Assembly (NCBI GenBank): GCA_030015575.1
Contig: JASDDO010000006.1
Coordinates: 106,694,045 to 106,758,044 of the forward strand
DNA: 64,000 nt
Direction of reading: 5' to 3'
From: Agapanthus africanus
Taxonomy: Eukaryota; Streptophyta; Magnoliopsida; Asparagales; Amaryllidaceae
A model generated the notes under the pieces. It made no database searches and was not told the DNA's origin. It saw only the letters and a program-made list of their open reading frames with translations. Made by a program: the position numbers and the translations under genes. Shown here one piece after another: positions 1-12,517 of this stretch (positions are counted from its first letter, which is position 1; each line of letters begins with the position of its first letter).

Positions 1-234
1 GCAATAATCGGGTTTTATTTAAACTGCATATAATAAATTTTAAAAATGCCAAATCCTTTAAATATATTTTAAAATTAATAAATCATTTTAATTTCCATTT
101 ATTTCATAATTATTGGTATATATTTTTACCCTTTTTCGAAAACCCCAATTTCGCAAATCGGCAGTTTTCGGGAAAAATATTATTTTAATATTAAATTCCA
201 ACAATAATATTTTATATTTTCTGAAATGTTACAG
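1..234 (-). mobile_element. End of an LTR of the LARD-like family
   Basis: The stretch ends with CTGAAATGTTACA, the same end as the complete LTRs at 782-4956, 8343-12517 and 32391-36393. The preceding ~130 AT-rich bases resemble the end of the solo LTR near 36290-36393. Read on the minus strand, the LTR would start with TGTAACATTTC at 234. It interrupts the Gypsy protease reading frame exactly at 234/235, so it is an insertion into that element. The other end and the target duplication lie outside the window, so I cannot tell a solo LTR from a full element. Confidence 0.75.
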
Positions 235-781
235 GTTTAATCCCATACACTGGAAGCGGTCGTAGAATAGGATGTCCGCCGAGCTTCCTGAGTCAATAAG
301 AATTCTTCTGACTTCGTACCGATTTACCCAGGCCATGATCACTAGGGGATTATTGTGCGGGACAGATATGCCATGCAGGTCCTCATCGGTGAAGGTGATG
401 GGAGCAACCTTCTTGTACTTCTTGGACGGGGAGCATTTAAGGTCATGACCGGACAGATACGGCGGGTGTCTTCGTTGCTCGGAGTCGAGCCAACGGAGAC
501 GACCATGATCTATCCGACCATCAACTCTCCGGTGGGAGGTTGGTCCACTTGCTCCCTATCTGCTTGATGTTTGTCTCACAGGTACTTCGCCAAGTGACCG
601 GAAAGGATCGGTTCCTCAATGTAATCGCGTAGCTGTTTGCAATTCTCGGTCGGGTGTCCCTGTGACCGATGAAAGGCACAATATGGGTCGCAGAGTCACT
701 TGTCCGACCTTTATATCATTGGCAGCAGATTGAAGAATCTCTCGCTCTTCGCCTCCTCTAGCAGCTCGGCCTGAGAGACGT
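235..781 (-). pseudogene. Ty3/Gypsy gag C-terminus and aspartic protease, broken
   Basis: On the minus strand this continues the gag that stops at 12518, and it was separated from it by the 11.7-kb insertion at 782-12517. From 781 downward the conceptual product shows a gag tail with YCAFHR and GHPTENCKQLRDYIEE, then a protease region with FTDEDLHGISVPHNNPLV and LIDSGSSADILFYDRFQCMG. The DSGS is the retropepsin catalytic motif. This arrangement is known from plant Gypsy elements in which gag and protease share one frame. Stops and frame changes lie between 540 and 730, so it is not translatable. The frame ends at 235, where another LTR is inserted. Reverse transcriptase and integrase would be off the left edge. 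Confidence 0.8.
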
Positions 782-3700
782 TGTCACGACCCGAAAGAGC
801 ACGTGACTGGCCCTTGAACCCTATGAAGTCTATCGGACCCCATCTGATCCAAGTAAGCCAAAAGCCCAGAAATCTAAAACCATTTAAAGAGTAAATAAGG
901 AAAACTGGTTTTAAGAAATAAGGAAAACTTGTTTTGAAAATCAAGTTTTTAAATAACTAAGCCGAATATGCATTTTTAAAATGTGTAACTTTTCCTGAAA
1001 ATTTCGGCAGAGTTTCCTTTGTAAAAACTGGCCCCGAACGGGGTACAACAAGAATAACATAAATATGCAATGATAAAAGGCATCCCCAAGCGGGAGCTAG
1101 CTCTTCGTAAATCGACGGTCACAACCACGCAAGCAAAAATAATATACAACGCCAAAGGGCGAGGATCAAACTCAAAAAGAAACTCAAAACAGCCAGAAAA
1201 CCGTATTACTACTAGCGCGACTCTAAGGTCGAAATAATATAACACTGTTTTCTAAGTCTGAAACAATATACAAGTTTGGTTGATGGAAATTCTAGATACA
1301 ATAAATAATACATGAACAATGGCGGTTCTGATACAAGAACCCACCTACCCAAGCAAGTCACCCATGAGGAAGCAGTGTGCCAAAAATGCCGCTATGGAAT
1401 CTGTACGGCAACCTGCAAGAACTGGGGCACAACGGGGGTGAGTTTCCAACTCGTGAATAGAAAATATCTACAAGCAGAGATCGAATGCATGACCCATCCT
1501 AGGTCAATACGATCGGATATAAATAAACCTCAATATGAATAAAGTTGAAGCATGCTAAACTGGCAATGTAATCTCTATACATGAGTGTAGTGCCAAGTGC
1601 TCGTGCTAGTGCATCAGGTAATAGCATGTCATGAATATGAGGTATGATCAATGTAATCAGATCTGTACACACGTGGATCCCGTCCACTCGTCACCCAATG
1701 ACAATAACCACCATGCATGTAAATATCATAAATCATGTGCATGGGAATATGAGGATGTAATCCACCCGTGTCCCTCCCGACACTTCAAAATCATGGAACC
1801 AGAGTGCCCAGCATCGGCACTCGAAAACATCATGAAAAAAACTGTGCCCAGCATCGGCACGTAAATCCTCATATATCGGGCTCCGTCAGTCCGGATCGGC
1901 CCTCGGGCTCTGTCTGCGGTATCGGCCCTCGGCCCCGGCAGTATGCCCAAACCATCTATCGACTCTGGTCAGTATCCTCCGGATAACCGCCAGGTCCAAC
2001 CAATCACCGGTAGGTACTCGCCCGCCTCCAGGCTCAATCGGCAAAGCTCATCGATCATCTTGCCGAGGGGAACCATACCGGGTCCACCATATACCCGCAA
2101 TCGGCTCATCCACTCCTCGATTCGGGTTTCACATGTCGCTCTCAGCACCGAGAAAACACATGGTGGACGCACTGAAATATCATATCAAGGGTAACCGGGT
2201 TTTTAAAGCAATGACATATTCTCTTTTGAAATACCCTCGGTTCCCAAATCCAAAAATATCATAGAAACAACATATCTCAATGCGTATAATCAAAAGCACG
2301 AAGTATGCGACATGTAAAGGAAGGTATGCATATCATCATGTCATGCAAGGATCATATACTGAATCCAATAGTACTACAGTGTAGTGACATGGCAATTATC
2401 GATGATGAAGTGTGTGAGCCGGCAACAGTGTACGTGGAACATATGCATCATCGATAATGGTGCTGGTGTCCTAGCAGCATGACAGAATATAACAACAATA
2501 CAAGCGATGCAATGTAAATAGCAGGAATATGCGGAAACGAATAATCAACGCAAAAGGACAGAACCTGCCCCAAAAGATATGTCATGCAACCTGGCCTTTT
2601 GAAATAAGACGAACCAGGGCTTTTGGTAAAATAAGGGCTACGGTGTTTTAAAAAAAGATGCATCATTTGAAAATATCCGTATAACCCTTCTGCCTATCTT
2701 TAAAATATCCCCGATTCGTTAGTTTGAAATAGGTATGACTCGGTCTAGTCTAATGTCTACTAAGTAATCTAGGCAGGAGGGGTATGAAACCACCTACTCT
2801 GAGTCAATGTATATAGATATGATAGTTGGTGATCCCGCCTCAATAACATATCGTAAGATATCCTCGAGTCATGAGTGCGGATCTATCATCAATACCGGCT
2901 CGTACGGTAAATCGTCGTACGGCATCCCAATAACTGGGTAGGGGTCAATATCACACTATCTCATCACATATCAGGTATCACTTATCATCAGATCGCACAA
3001 TCTGGGGTACTACTCTAAGTCTAGTACAAATCGATACCATCCATAAAAATATGAATGCGGGTAAAGCACATGTCCAAAGGCCCGCTAAAACTATCATATC
3101 GCACCTCATAGACAAACTATGTCACATCGCCGATCTCACGGCCTCACATCAAATATCATCTCAAACCCACGTATCATCCTCAAATCCCGTATATAAACAT
3201 ATAGTCCCATACCCATGTGTAGATATACGCACCATCATATACGCACAAATATATGAAAGAAAGTATGCAAGTATGTGTGTATGTGTGAGTGTGGGTGCAA
3301 CCACTACTCTAGGGTTCGCACTATACTAAACCAATATATTCTTATCATCACTAATACCATTATTTCCATCACTAAACTAAACCACACATAGCAAATATAC
3401 GTTTGTATACGTATTCATATACATCACCACGGACTGAGGGGGTGCTATACGCCATCCACCCGACTTCTCCCCGTAGATATAAATCTACTCACCTTGCTTT
3501 TCATGTATCGGTGCCGATGTCGCCATCTTCATCTTCTTTGCCTCAACATCTCGTAGGGTACCTACAAGTATATCACAACACTAGAGTACATGAAAATCAC
3601 ATCGGAAACCAAAATAGCACACGCTACTCGCATAGGTAGAAACCTATCGTCTCGCATGTAAACACTATCAATATCCACTTGTCGTTGACGTCCAAACGCC

Positions 3701-4956
3701 ACCCGACAGAAACGAATCACCAAATACCAAAATCCATGCTAAAACACGTCGTAAATCATACACCAACATAGGAAAATCAACCCAGATTTCACCCTAGATG
3801 GAATCAGTCAAAACTAGAAGTACCCAGGGTCAATACTAGAGGAAATAGGGGCATGCACAGAAAACGAGGCAGATCCACCCTAATCTGGCCGCAAATTGCG
3901 GCCAGAATGGGAAACTTGGCGGCCTGGAAAAGGAATTGGGAGCTAGGGTTTAGGGTGGTGGTTCTATGGTGCCTGCACATCTCACTGTAAATCTTAGTTT
4001 TATTTTAGGTGTCTCGGGGTGATAGCAGATTCTACAACACAGCGACAGATTTCCAGTTTTTCCGATATCGGTTCCGTAATTCCGTATTCTGATTTCAAGT
4101 TCAGGTTTGGGTTCAAATTAGCATCACACAAGGGATTCTAAGGTCACTACAATCCTCAATTCCATCTTTGATTTCAGTTTTACCCTAAACCCTAACTTGA
4201 ATTCTCTAAAATCCACAAACATCCCAATATCGATATGAAACTAGAATAGATACACAAGGAAATTGAAATACTACACTATAGGTGCAGAAATTACCTCCTT
4301 TGGTAACTCAAGAAAATTCTTGAGTTGCTCAAAGTCCTTCAAATCCAATCTTGCTAGGTTCAATGGGTAGCTAGTGAGCTTGGGATCATTTTTTGTGAAG
4401 TGAGAATGGGGTTTTGGCTAGGATTTCATGATGGATCTAGGGTTTCAAGAAGAGGGTGAGTGAGGGAGAGGGGCAACAGCAGCAACAAGAAGAAGAGGAG
4501 AGAGAAAATAAGATGAAGAAATGAAGAAGGAAATGGTCAAAATGTCAAAAGCCACCCACTCTCTCTCTCTCATCATCACATACCTTTTTCTTTTCCTTTT
4601 CTTTTCTTCTCACTCAAATAGTGCTCCCAAAAGAACAACCATGGTAGAAATGCACAAGTAACACAAGTGTAACAAGTGTGGAAAATGATATGTGCACATT
4701 TTTGCTCAAAAGTGCTAAAAATCCAATTAGCGATTTTTAATCGCGATTAACACTAAATTAGCATATAACTAGTCTTAAAAACTTTAAAATGGCATAATTC
4801 CATAAAATACCCTATTTTAGAATTTTCCAAAATTTCCCAAAATTTTTCCCCATTTATTTGTATTTAATTACACCCGAATATTAAAATATTCATTAAAATA
4901 ATATTAAATTATAAAAATTCCCGAAAATAATATTTTATTATTTTGGAAATGTTAAA
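782..4956 (-). repeat. 3' LTR of the LARD element
   Basis: On the plus strand it starts TGTCACGACCCG and ends GGAAATGTTAAA. The other copy ends TGTTACA, so the terminal C has changed to A here. It is 4175 bp, the same as its partner. No coding sequence is recognisable. It contains a trio of small stem-loops at 1768-1860, a poly-pyrimidine stretch near 4560-4620 and a GCGGCC-rich dyad near 3887-3925. Confidence 0.9.
1768..1860. promoter_or_regulatory. Three stem-loops in the LARD LTR
   Basis: Three short dyads follow each other: GTGTC-N6-GACAC (1768-1783), GTGCC-N7-GGCAC (1804-1820) and GTGCC-N7-GGCAC (1844-1860). The same trio is in the second LTR about 7561 bp further on. In the diverged solo LTR at 33265-33359 the trio is kept, with paired changes in the second and third stems. 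This suggests selection on the folded form or on a dimeric protein site. The function is unknown. Confidence 0.55.
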
Positions 4957-4971
4957 ATCTACCCCCCTTAA
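4957..4971 (-). promoter_or_regulatory. Polypurine tract of the LARD element
   Basis: Read on the minus strand this is TAAGGGGGGTAGAT, directly upstream of the 3' LTR. A purine-rich tract at this place primes plus-strand DNA synthesis in LTR retrotransposons. Confidence 0.7.
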
Positions 4972-7900
4972 AGAAATTCGGTCCCCGAATTTAAATTTAA
5001 AACCCCCAAGTACGAAAACATTTCGATACTAATCCAAGTCGTCGGGGCTCCGAAATCATCAATACACAAAACATCACAGCGCAATGCATGCGCGGGAGTA
5101 ATGAGCAGATAACCCCAAATCGAAACTCTGTCAAGCATCCGCAATCATCGGAGTCATGGTAAAGACACAATGTCAAATCCGATACAAAATCAATATGATA
5201 AAAATCAGAACTATGCATGTAGACATCTAATCAATACATGTGAATAGCTGATGTAAATGCATGCCAAATCTTTTAAGTCGCTGTGCGATGCGCGTAACAC
5301 TGCACAGTGGCGGACGTTTTTCACAAGAAAATAACTATATACGTATATACATATATTCTTTGTTTAATAGGTACGTTCCGCCATTTTGAAAACAATTTAG
5401 AAGGGTTTCCTGTTTTTAAAATGTTCCGTGTCATATCGGACACGTAGGTATATATATATATACCGAGACTATAGCTCGCTCTTTGGAAATCCCTTCGAAC
5501 TATCAATGCATGCAAAATATATCCAGGTACTGTCCTCTGACTAGTCCTGCTCAGTATGAAAACAAATATCCAATATCATAAAAATGTACTGCTCCCAAAG
5601 GAATAAATCCCAAAAGTGCACATAACACCACCCTGTGCGTCTGGTGCGCACGGAAATCAAAGTCCATATAGGTGCCATACAGGTGCACAAAACAACATCT
5701 AAGTGCAACGGTTGTGCATGAAACATCCGCCATAGGCAACGTGTGTGCCTGGCAGTCAAAACAGGTGCATCTGACATGCACGAAGAATCTCGATTTAGTG
5801 CATCTGGTGTGCACCAAAATCGTATCTAAAAACATGCGCCCAACATGCGGGAAAATCCAAATCGGTGCACCCATCGTGCACGAATGAAAATCCAAACCCT
5901 GCGCACTCAACATGCACGAAATCACAAAATCCCATAGCAAACGTCGAACATACGTAAGTCCAACCAAAAGCACGGAGTGCAAGAATCAGTCATCAATATC
6001 AGGGTCAAAATCGACGATATATAATGCGGCTCAATCAAAATCAAGTGTACCGCGATGGAAAATCTCACAACCATGTGCATCGACGTGCACAAATCAAATC
6101 AAAACACTAAAAGTGCATGAAAACTATGCTGGAAGCGTAAATCAAATCACTGGCATAAAATAAGCATGAAAACGCAATCAACACCTCAGGAGTAATAACT
6201 ATGTGCAAGGTATAAATACCCAGTAAGTGCAACCATGGTGCACAAAATCAAATATCATGAAACTCGGTCACCAAAACTAAATCACGCAAATAGATCGCCA
6301 AAATACCGAAATCCAAAGTGACGGATACGTGATAGTCAAATCACAAAATCACAAATCATAAATACCGTCGTCGGTAGTTCCTCCTTCGAAATCGAGAAGG
6401 TGCCGGTACATCCAATGCTAGCAGCGCAAGATATCTACTTGCCTTTTGCTCGCGGCTGGCGTCCTCTGCCTCTGATTCCTGATCTTCCTGTAGATTACCA
6501 ATCTCGCAAACCATCGGCTCATCGGCCCGGTCAGGTGTGCTGACAGGAACGATTCCGTTCTGGCACTTTCCTGGTCACCTCTCGGTCAATCCTCACGACC
6601 GCTCGTAAAACAGCACATCTCTGGCGCCGACCTCGGGTCCTCTGAATGCACATCACGCATCTGATCCTGGGTGCAAACGTCATTGCAGCGGTGTCCTGGA
6701 AGGAATCCGGCTCAAGGTCTCTGCCGATCTTGCCTATGCCGATCTGTACGGAGGCTGGTACTCTGGCATAGTCCTTTCTCGTTCAGTGGACCTCTATGTC
6801 CTCAGCACAGCATTTCCTCAGAAATTAGTCGCATCCCAACGCCTCTATAAGCATATCCGGCTTCTGGTCTCGACGGGAAGTAATGACAGCTCATCAGCGT
6901 CTCTATCTGCGCACTGCAATGTTCTCAGCTACGGTCCATCCGAAGTCCCTCACGCGGACTCAAAATCACAAACTCGGTATCTTCCTTACTCAGTAGAAGA
7001 TGTCTAGCCGAACACGTCCTCAGCGTGCGTATCGCATCTCTGATGTCAGCGGAGTGGAACGCCATCTCGTCGAAATCTCGTGCGAACTCTTTACTCCACC
7101 TTGCTTCAATATCGACTGATTCGGACTCATCTCATCATGGCTACACGGACTGCGCTCCGACGGCTATGCTCGTATCTGGAGTCTCCCAAGCAGTGTCCCA
7201 TCACATGATATCCGAATGATGTCGAATCATCCGATCGACTCGTCAGAACCTCACAATCCCCCAAGAGCTCAACATCTCGGGTACAGTTTAATAGTATCGA
7301 GTACATACCACAGCATCGGTGGTCCAGCCGTAGAAGGGCAAACCCAAGCCTCACTAATGGCGCCGAGTAACTGCCACAAACCCTAAGGTTCAAAGGCTTT
7401 CACACGGTCATTGAGTCGAGTTAGGGTTTCATTCTTCTAGAGGGTCCATAGAATCGCTTGCATGTCTTTCCGAATACTTTAAACTTGGAAAATGGGTTCC
7501 TGACATTCGATCGTCTCAATCGACTCTCAACGAATCAGCGTGAAGTCGCCTCTAGCTGGAATCAATCTATCTGATGACCTCGCATCGGTAAGCGAACGAA
7601 CCACATGTCCTAGTCATTCATCCTTGGTGACTAGCGACTCACCATCATATCTCAAGAATATGCTCATGCTGCAGTAGCTCCAATCATCTGGGCGATATCT
7701 CATCATTCGCAGCAACAACTGGCTCATTCGTCCGTACGCTGAACAGCGCCTCAATCATCCTGAATAAGAGATATCTCAACAGTCATCACATCCTGGCTGG
7801 CCTCTATCAGTGGCTCAATCCTCTGGTGCCGATCAGCACACCCGGGAAATCTCACAACAGCGATCTGTCAAACGCCCAAGTGCGGAAACACAAAATACGA

Positions 7901-8326
7901 AGCCTCAAAGCAACCGTATGTCTCTGGAATCACGCCCCGGTCAGCCCTCGTCCCCGACGAGCTCATGCTGACACAACTCGAGCCGTAGCTCACTCTGCCC
8001 GTGCAATCGCGGCAGCAAAACCACAACCAGTATCGATGAAGGTAGATCATGGGAAGGAATATAATACTGTGCAAGGAAATGTACAACCTAAGGTTCCTTA
8101 AGTGGAGTGGCGTGTCGTAAGTATGCCGCGGAACATACCCACGGTACGTCACTCTACTTTAGTCACCTATTCCATCAACCAAGGGTCATCCTACACGACG
8201 AAAGTTCGGGTTTAATACCCCCTCGACTAAGTCTAAGTTCTGTAAGGTCAAGCCTAAGTTCCGTATATAAATAACTCCCTAGGCTCCACATAGTCAAACT
8301 CAGACTCGAACCAAGGTCAACCTAGC
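4972..8326 (-). other. Non-coding internal domain of the LARD element
   Basis: No gag, protease, reverse transcriptase or integrase motif is recognisable on either strand. The longest open frame (143 codons, 5551-5982, minus) runs through a degenerate tandem repeat and has low-complexity composition. The stretch 5640-6240 carries the GTGCAY dyad array described separately. The rest is unique-looking sequence with several near-repeats of CTCAATCATC around 7640-7830. By analogy with LARDs, this interior probably serves as packaged structural RNA. Confidence 0.7.
5650..6240. repeat. Degenerate tandem array of GTGCAY-N5-RTGCAC dyads
   Basis: Clear units are GTGCATCTGACATGCAC (5765-5781), GTGCATCTGGTGTGCAC (5798-5814), a variant with ATGCGC/ATGCGG (5834-5850), GTGCACCCATCGTGCAC (5865-5881) and a variant at 5899-5917. 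Consecutive units start 31 to 36 bp apart. Further looser copies occur near 5700, 6075 and 6228. Each unit can form a short hairpin, and units are often followed by an A-rich spacer such as AAAATC. Confidence 0.6.
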
Positions 8327-8338
8327 GCTCTGATACCA
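8327..8338 (-). promoter_or_regulatory. Primer binding site of the LARD element
   Basis: The minus strand reads TGGTATCAGAGC, complementary to the 3' end of the plant initiator methionine tRNA. It is four bases from the LTR that starts at 8343. This fixes the minus orientation of the element. Confidence 0.85.
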
Positions 8339-8342
8339 ACTT

Positions 8343-11300
8343 TGTCACGACCCGAAAGAGCACGTGACTGGCCCTTGAACCCTATGAAGTCTATCGGACC
8401 CCATCTGATCCAAGTAAGCCAAAAGCCCAGAAATCTAAAACTATTTAAAGAGTAAATAAGGAAAACTGGTTTTAAGAAATAAGGAAAACTTGTTTTGAAA
8501 ATCAAGTTTTTAAATAACTAAGCCGAATATGCATTTTTAAAATGTGTAACTTTTCCTGAAAATTTCGGCAGAGTTTCCTTTGTAAAAACTGGCCCCGAAC
8601 GGGGTACAACAAGAATAACATAAATATGCAATGATAAAAGGCATCCCCAAGCGGGAGCTAGCTCTTCGTCAATCGACGGTCACAACCACGCAAGCAAAAA
8701 TAATATACAACGCCAAAGGGCGAGGATCAAACTCAAAAAGAAACTCAAAACAACCAGAAAACCGTATTACTACTAGCGCGACTCTAAGGTCGAAATAATA
8801 CAACACTGTTTTCTAAGTCTGAAACAATATACAAGTTTGGTTGATGGAAATTCTAGATACAATAAATAATACATGAACAATGGCGGTTCTGATACAAGAA
8901 CCCACCTACCCAAGCAAGTCACCCATGAGGAAGCAGTGTGCCAGAAATGCCGCTATGGAATCTGTACGGCAACCTGCAAGAACTGGGGCACAACGGGGGT
9001 GAGTTGCCAACTCGTGAATAGAAAATATCTACAAGCAGAGATCGAATGCATGACCCATCCTAGGTCAATACGATCGGATATAAATAAACCTCAATATGAA
9101 TAAAGTTGAAGCATGCTAAACTGGCAATGTAATCTCTATACATGAGTGTAGTGCCAAGTGCTCGTGCTAGTGCATCAGGTAATAGCATGTCATGAATATA
9201 AGGTATGATCAATGTAATCAGATCTGTACACACGTGGATCCCGTCCACTCGTCACCCAATGACAATAACCACCATGCATGTAAATATCATAAATCATGTG
9301 CATGGGAATATGAGGATGTAATCCACCTGTGTCCCTCCCGACACGTCAAAATCATGGAACCAGAGTGCCCAGCATCGGCACTCGAAAACATCATGAAAAA
9401 AACTGTGCCCAGCATCGGCACGTAAATCCTCATATATCGGGCTCCGTCAGTCCGGATCGGCCCTCGGGCTCTGTCTGCGGTATCGGCCCTCGGCCCCGGC
9501 AGTGTGCCCAAACCATCTATCGACTCTGGTCAGTATCCTCCGGATAACCGCCAGGTCCAACCAATCACCGGTAGGTACTCGCCCGCCTCCAGGCTCAATC
9601 GGCAAAGCTCATCGATCATCTTGCCGAGGGGAACCATACCGGGTCCACCATGTACCCGCAATCGGCTCATCCACTCCTCGATTCGGGTTTCACATGTCGC
9701 TTTCAGCACCGAGAAAACACATGGTGGACGCACTGAAATATCATATCAAGGGTAACCGGGTTTTTAAAGCAATGACATATTCTCTTTTGAAATACCCTCG
9801 GTTCCCAAATCCAGAAATATCATAGAAACAACATATCTCAATGCGTATAATCAAAAGCACGAAGTATGCGACATGTAAAGGAAGGTATGCATATCATCAT
9901 GTCATGCAAGGATCATATACTGAATCCAATAGTACTACAGTGTAGTGACATGGCAATTATCGATGATGAAGTGTGTGAGCCGGCAACAGTGTACGTAGAA
10001 CATATGCATCATCGATAATGGTGCTGGTGTCCTAGCAGCATGACTGAATATAACAACAATACAAGCGATGCAATGCAAATAGCAGGAATATGCGGAAACG
10101 AATAATCAACGCAAAAGTACAGAACCTGCCCCAAAAGATATGTCATGCAACCTTGCCTTTTGAAATAAGACGAACCAGGGCTTTTGGTAAAATAAGGGCT
10201 ACGGTGTTTTAAGAAAAGATGCATCATTTGAAAATATCCGTATAACCCTTCTGCCTATCTTTAAAATATCCCCGATTCGTTAGTTTGAAATAGGTATGAC
10301 TCGGTCTAGTCTAATGTCTACTAAGTAATCTAGGCAGGAGGTGTATGAAACCACCTACTCTGAGACAATGTATATAGATATGATAGTCGGTGATCCCGCC
10401 TCAATAACATATCGTAAGATATCCTCGAGTCATGAGTGCGGATCTATCATCAATACCGGCTCGTACGGTAAATCGTCGTACGGCATCCCAATAACTGGGT
10501 AGGGGTCAATATCACACTATCTCATCACATATCAGGTATCACTTATCATCAGATCGCACAATCTGGGGTACTACTCTAAGTCTAGTACAAATCGATATCA
10601 TCCATAAAAATATGAATGCGGGTAAAGCACATGTCCAAAGGCCCGCTAAAACTATCATATCGCACCTCATAGACAAACTATGTCATATCGCCGATCTCAC
10701 GGCCTCACATCAAATATCATCTCAAACCCACGTATCATCCTCAAATCCCGTATATAAACACATAGTCCCATACCCATGTGTAGATATACGCACCATCATA
10801 TACGCACAAATATATGAAAGAAAGTATGCAAGTATGTGTGTATGTGTGAGTGTGGGTGCAACCACTACTCTAGGGTTCGCACTATACTAAACCAATATAT
10901 TCTTATCATCACTAATACCATTATTTCCATCACTAAACTAAACCACACATAGCAAATATACGTGTGTATACGTATTCGTATACATCACCACGGACTGCGG
11001 GGGTGCTATACGCCATCCACCCGACTTCTCCCCGTAGATATAAATCTACTCACCTTGCTTTTCATGTGTCGGTGCCGATGTCGCCATCTTCATCTTCTTT
11101 GCCTCAACATCTCGTAGGGTACCTACAAGTATATCACAACACTAGAGTACATGAAAACCACATCGGAAACCAAAATAGCACACGCTACTCGCATAGGTAG
11201 AAACCTATCGTCTCGCATGTAAACACTATCAATATCCACTTGTCGTTGACGTCCAAACGCCACCCGACAGAAACGAATCACCAAATACCAAAATCCATGC

Positions 11301-12517
11301 TAAAACACGTCGTAAATCATACACCAACATAGGAAAATCAACCCAGATTTCACCCTAGATGGAATCAGTCAAAACTAGAAGTACCCAGGGTCAATACTAG
11401 AGGAAATAGGGGCATGCACAGAAAACGAGGCAGATCCACCCTGATCTGGCCGCAAATTGCGGCCAGAATGGGAAATTTGGCGGCCTGGAAAAGGAATTGG
11501 GAGCTAGGGTTTGGGGTGGTGGTTCTATGGTGCCTGCACATCTCACTGTAAATCTTAGTTTTATTTTAGGTGTCTCGGGGTGATAGCAGATTCTACAACA
11601 CAGCGACAGATTTCCAGTTTTTCCGATATCGGTTCCGTAATTCCGTATTCTGATTTCAAGTTCAGGTTTGGGTTCAAATTAGCATCACACAAGGGATTCT
11701 AAGGTCACTACAATCCTCAATTCCATCTTTGATTTCAGTTTTACCCTAAACCCTAACTTGAATTCTCTAAAATCCACAAACATCCCAATATCGATATGAA
11801 ACTAGAATAGATACACAAGGAAATTGAAATACTACACTATAGGTGCAGAAATTACCTCCTTTGGCAACTCAAGAAAATTCTTGAGTTGCTCAAAGTCCTT
11901 CAAATCCAATCTTGCTAGGTTCAATGGGTAGCTAGTGAGCTTGGGATCATTTTTTATGAAGTGAGAATGGGGTTTTGGCTAGGATTTCATGATGGATCTA
12001 GGGTTTCAAGAAGAGGGTGAGTAAGGGAGGGGGGCAGCAGCAGCAACAAGAAGAAGAGGAGAGAGAAAATGAGATGGAGAAATGAAGAAGGAAATGGTCA
12101 AAATGTCAAAAGCCACCCACTCTCTCTCTCTCATCATCACATACCTTTTTCTTTTCCTTTTCTTTTCTTCTCACTCAAATAGTGCTCCCAAAAGAACAAC
12201 CATGGTAGAAATGCACAAGTAACACAAGTGTAACAAGTGTGGAAAATGATATGTGCACATTTTTGCTCAAAAGTGCTAAAAATCCAATTAGCGATTTTTA
12301 ATCGCGATTAACACTAAATTAGCATATAACTAGTCTTAAAAACTTTAAAATGACATAATTCCATAAAATACCCTATTTTAGAATTTTCCAAAATTTCCCA
12401 AAAATTTTCCCCATTTATTTGTATTTAATTACACCCGAATATTAAAATATTCATTAAAATAATATTAAATTATAAAAATTCCCGAAAATAATATTTTATT
12501 ATTTTGGAAATGTTACA
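8343..12517 (-). repeat. 5' LTR of the LARD element
   Basis: This 4175-bp repeat on the plus strand starts TGTCACGACCCG and ends GAAATGTTACA. It matches 782-4956 along its whole length with scattered single-base differences and no net length change. It lies next to the primer site, so it is the transcription-driving LTR. I could not identify a TATA box with confidence. Confidence 0.9.

Larger units (their letters stand above)
782..12517 (-). mobile_element. LARD-type LTR retrotransposon (large LTRs, non-coding interior)
   Basis: Two direct repeats of exactly 4175 bp (782-4956 and 8343-12517) flank 3386 bp. The flanks carry the 5-bp target duplication GACGT at 777-781 and 12518-12522. The primer site (TGGTATCAGAGC on the minus strand, 8327-8338) lies next to the right repeat and a purine tract next to the left one, so the element reads on the minus strand. 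Long LTRs of about 4 kb, a roughly 3.5-kb interior and no gag or pol define the LARD class (large retrotransposon derivatives), which depends on another element for its proteins. The two LTRs differ by scattered substitutions only, which points to a fairly recent insertion. It sits in a Gypsy gag. Confidence 0.9.

Noticed and set aside
1943..2194. Open frames duplicated at 1943-2194 and 9504-9755 (also 1312, 3051 and their copies)
   Set aside because: They recur only because they lie in the two LTRs. Several frames overlap on both strands and none has a protein motif.
4185..4200. Telomere-like CCCTAAACCCTAAC
   Set aside because: Only about two units, inside the LTR of a retrotransposon; not a telomeric tract.
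5551..5982. 143-codon minus-strand open frame in the LARD interior
   Set aside because: It runs through the GTGCAY dyad array, has repeat-driven composition and no homology I recognise.
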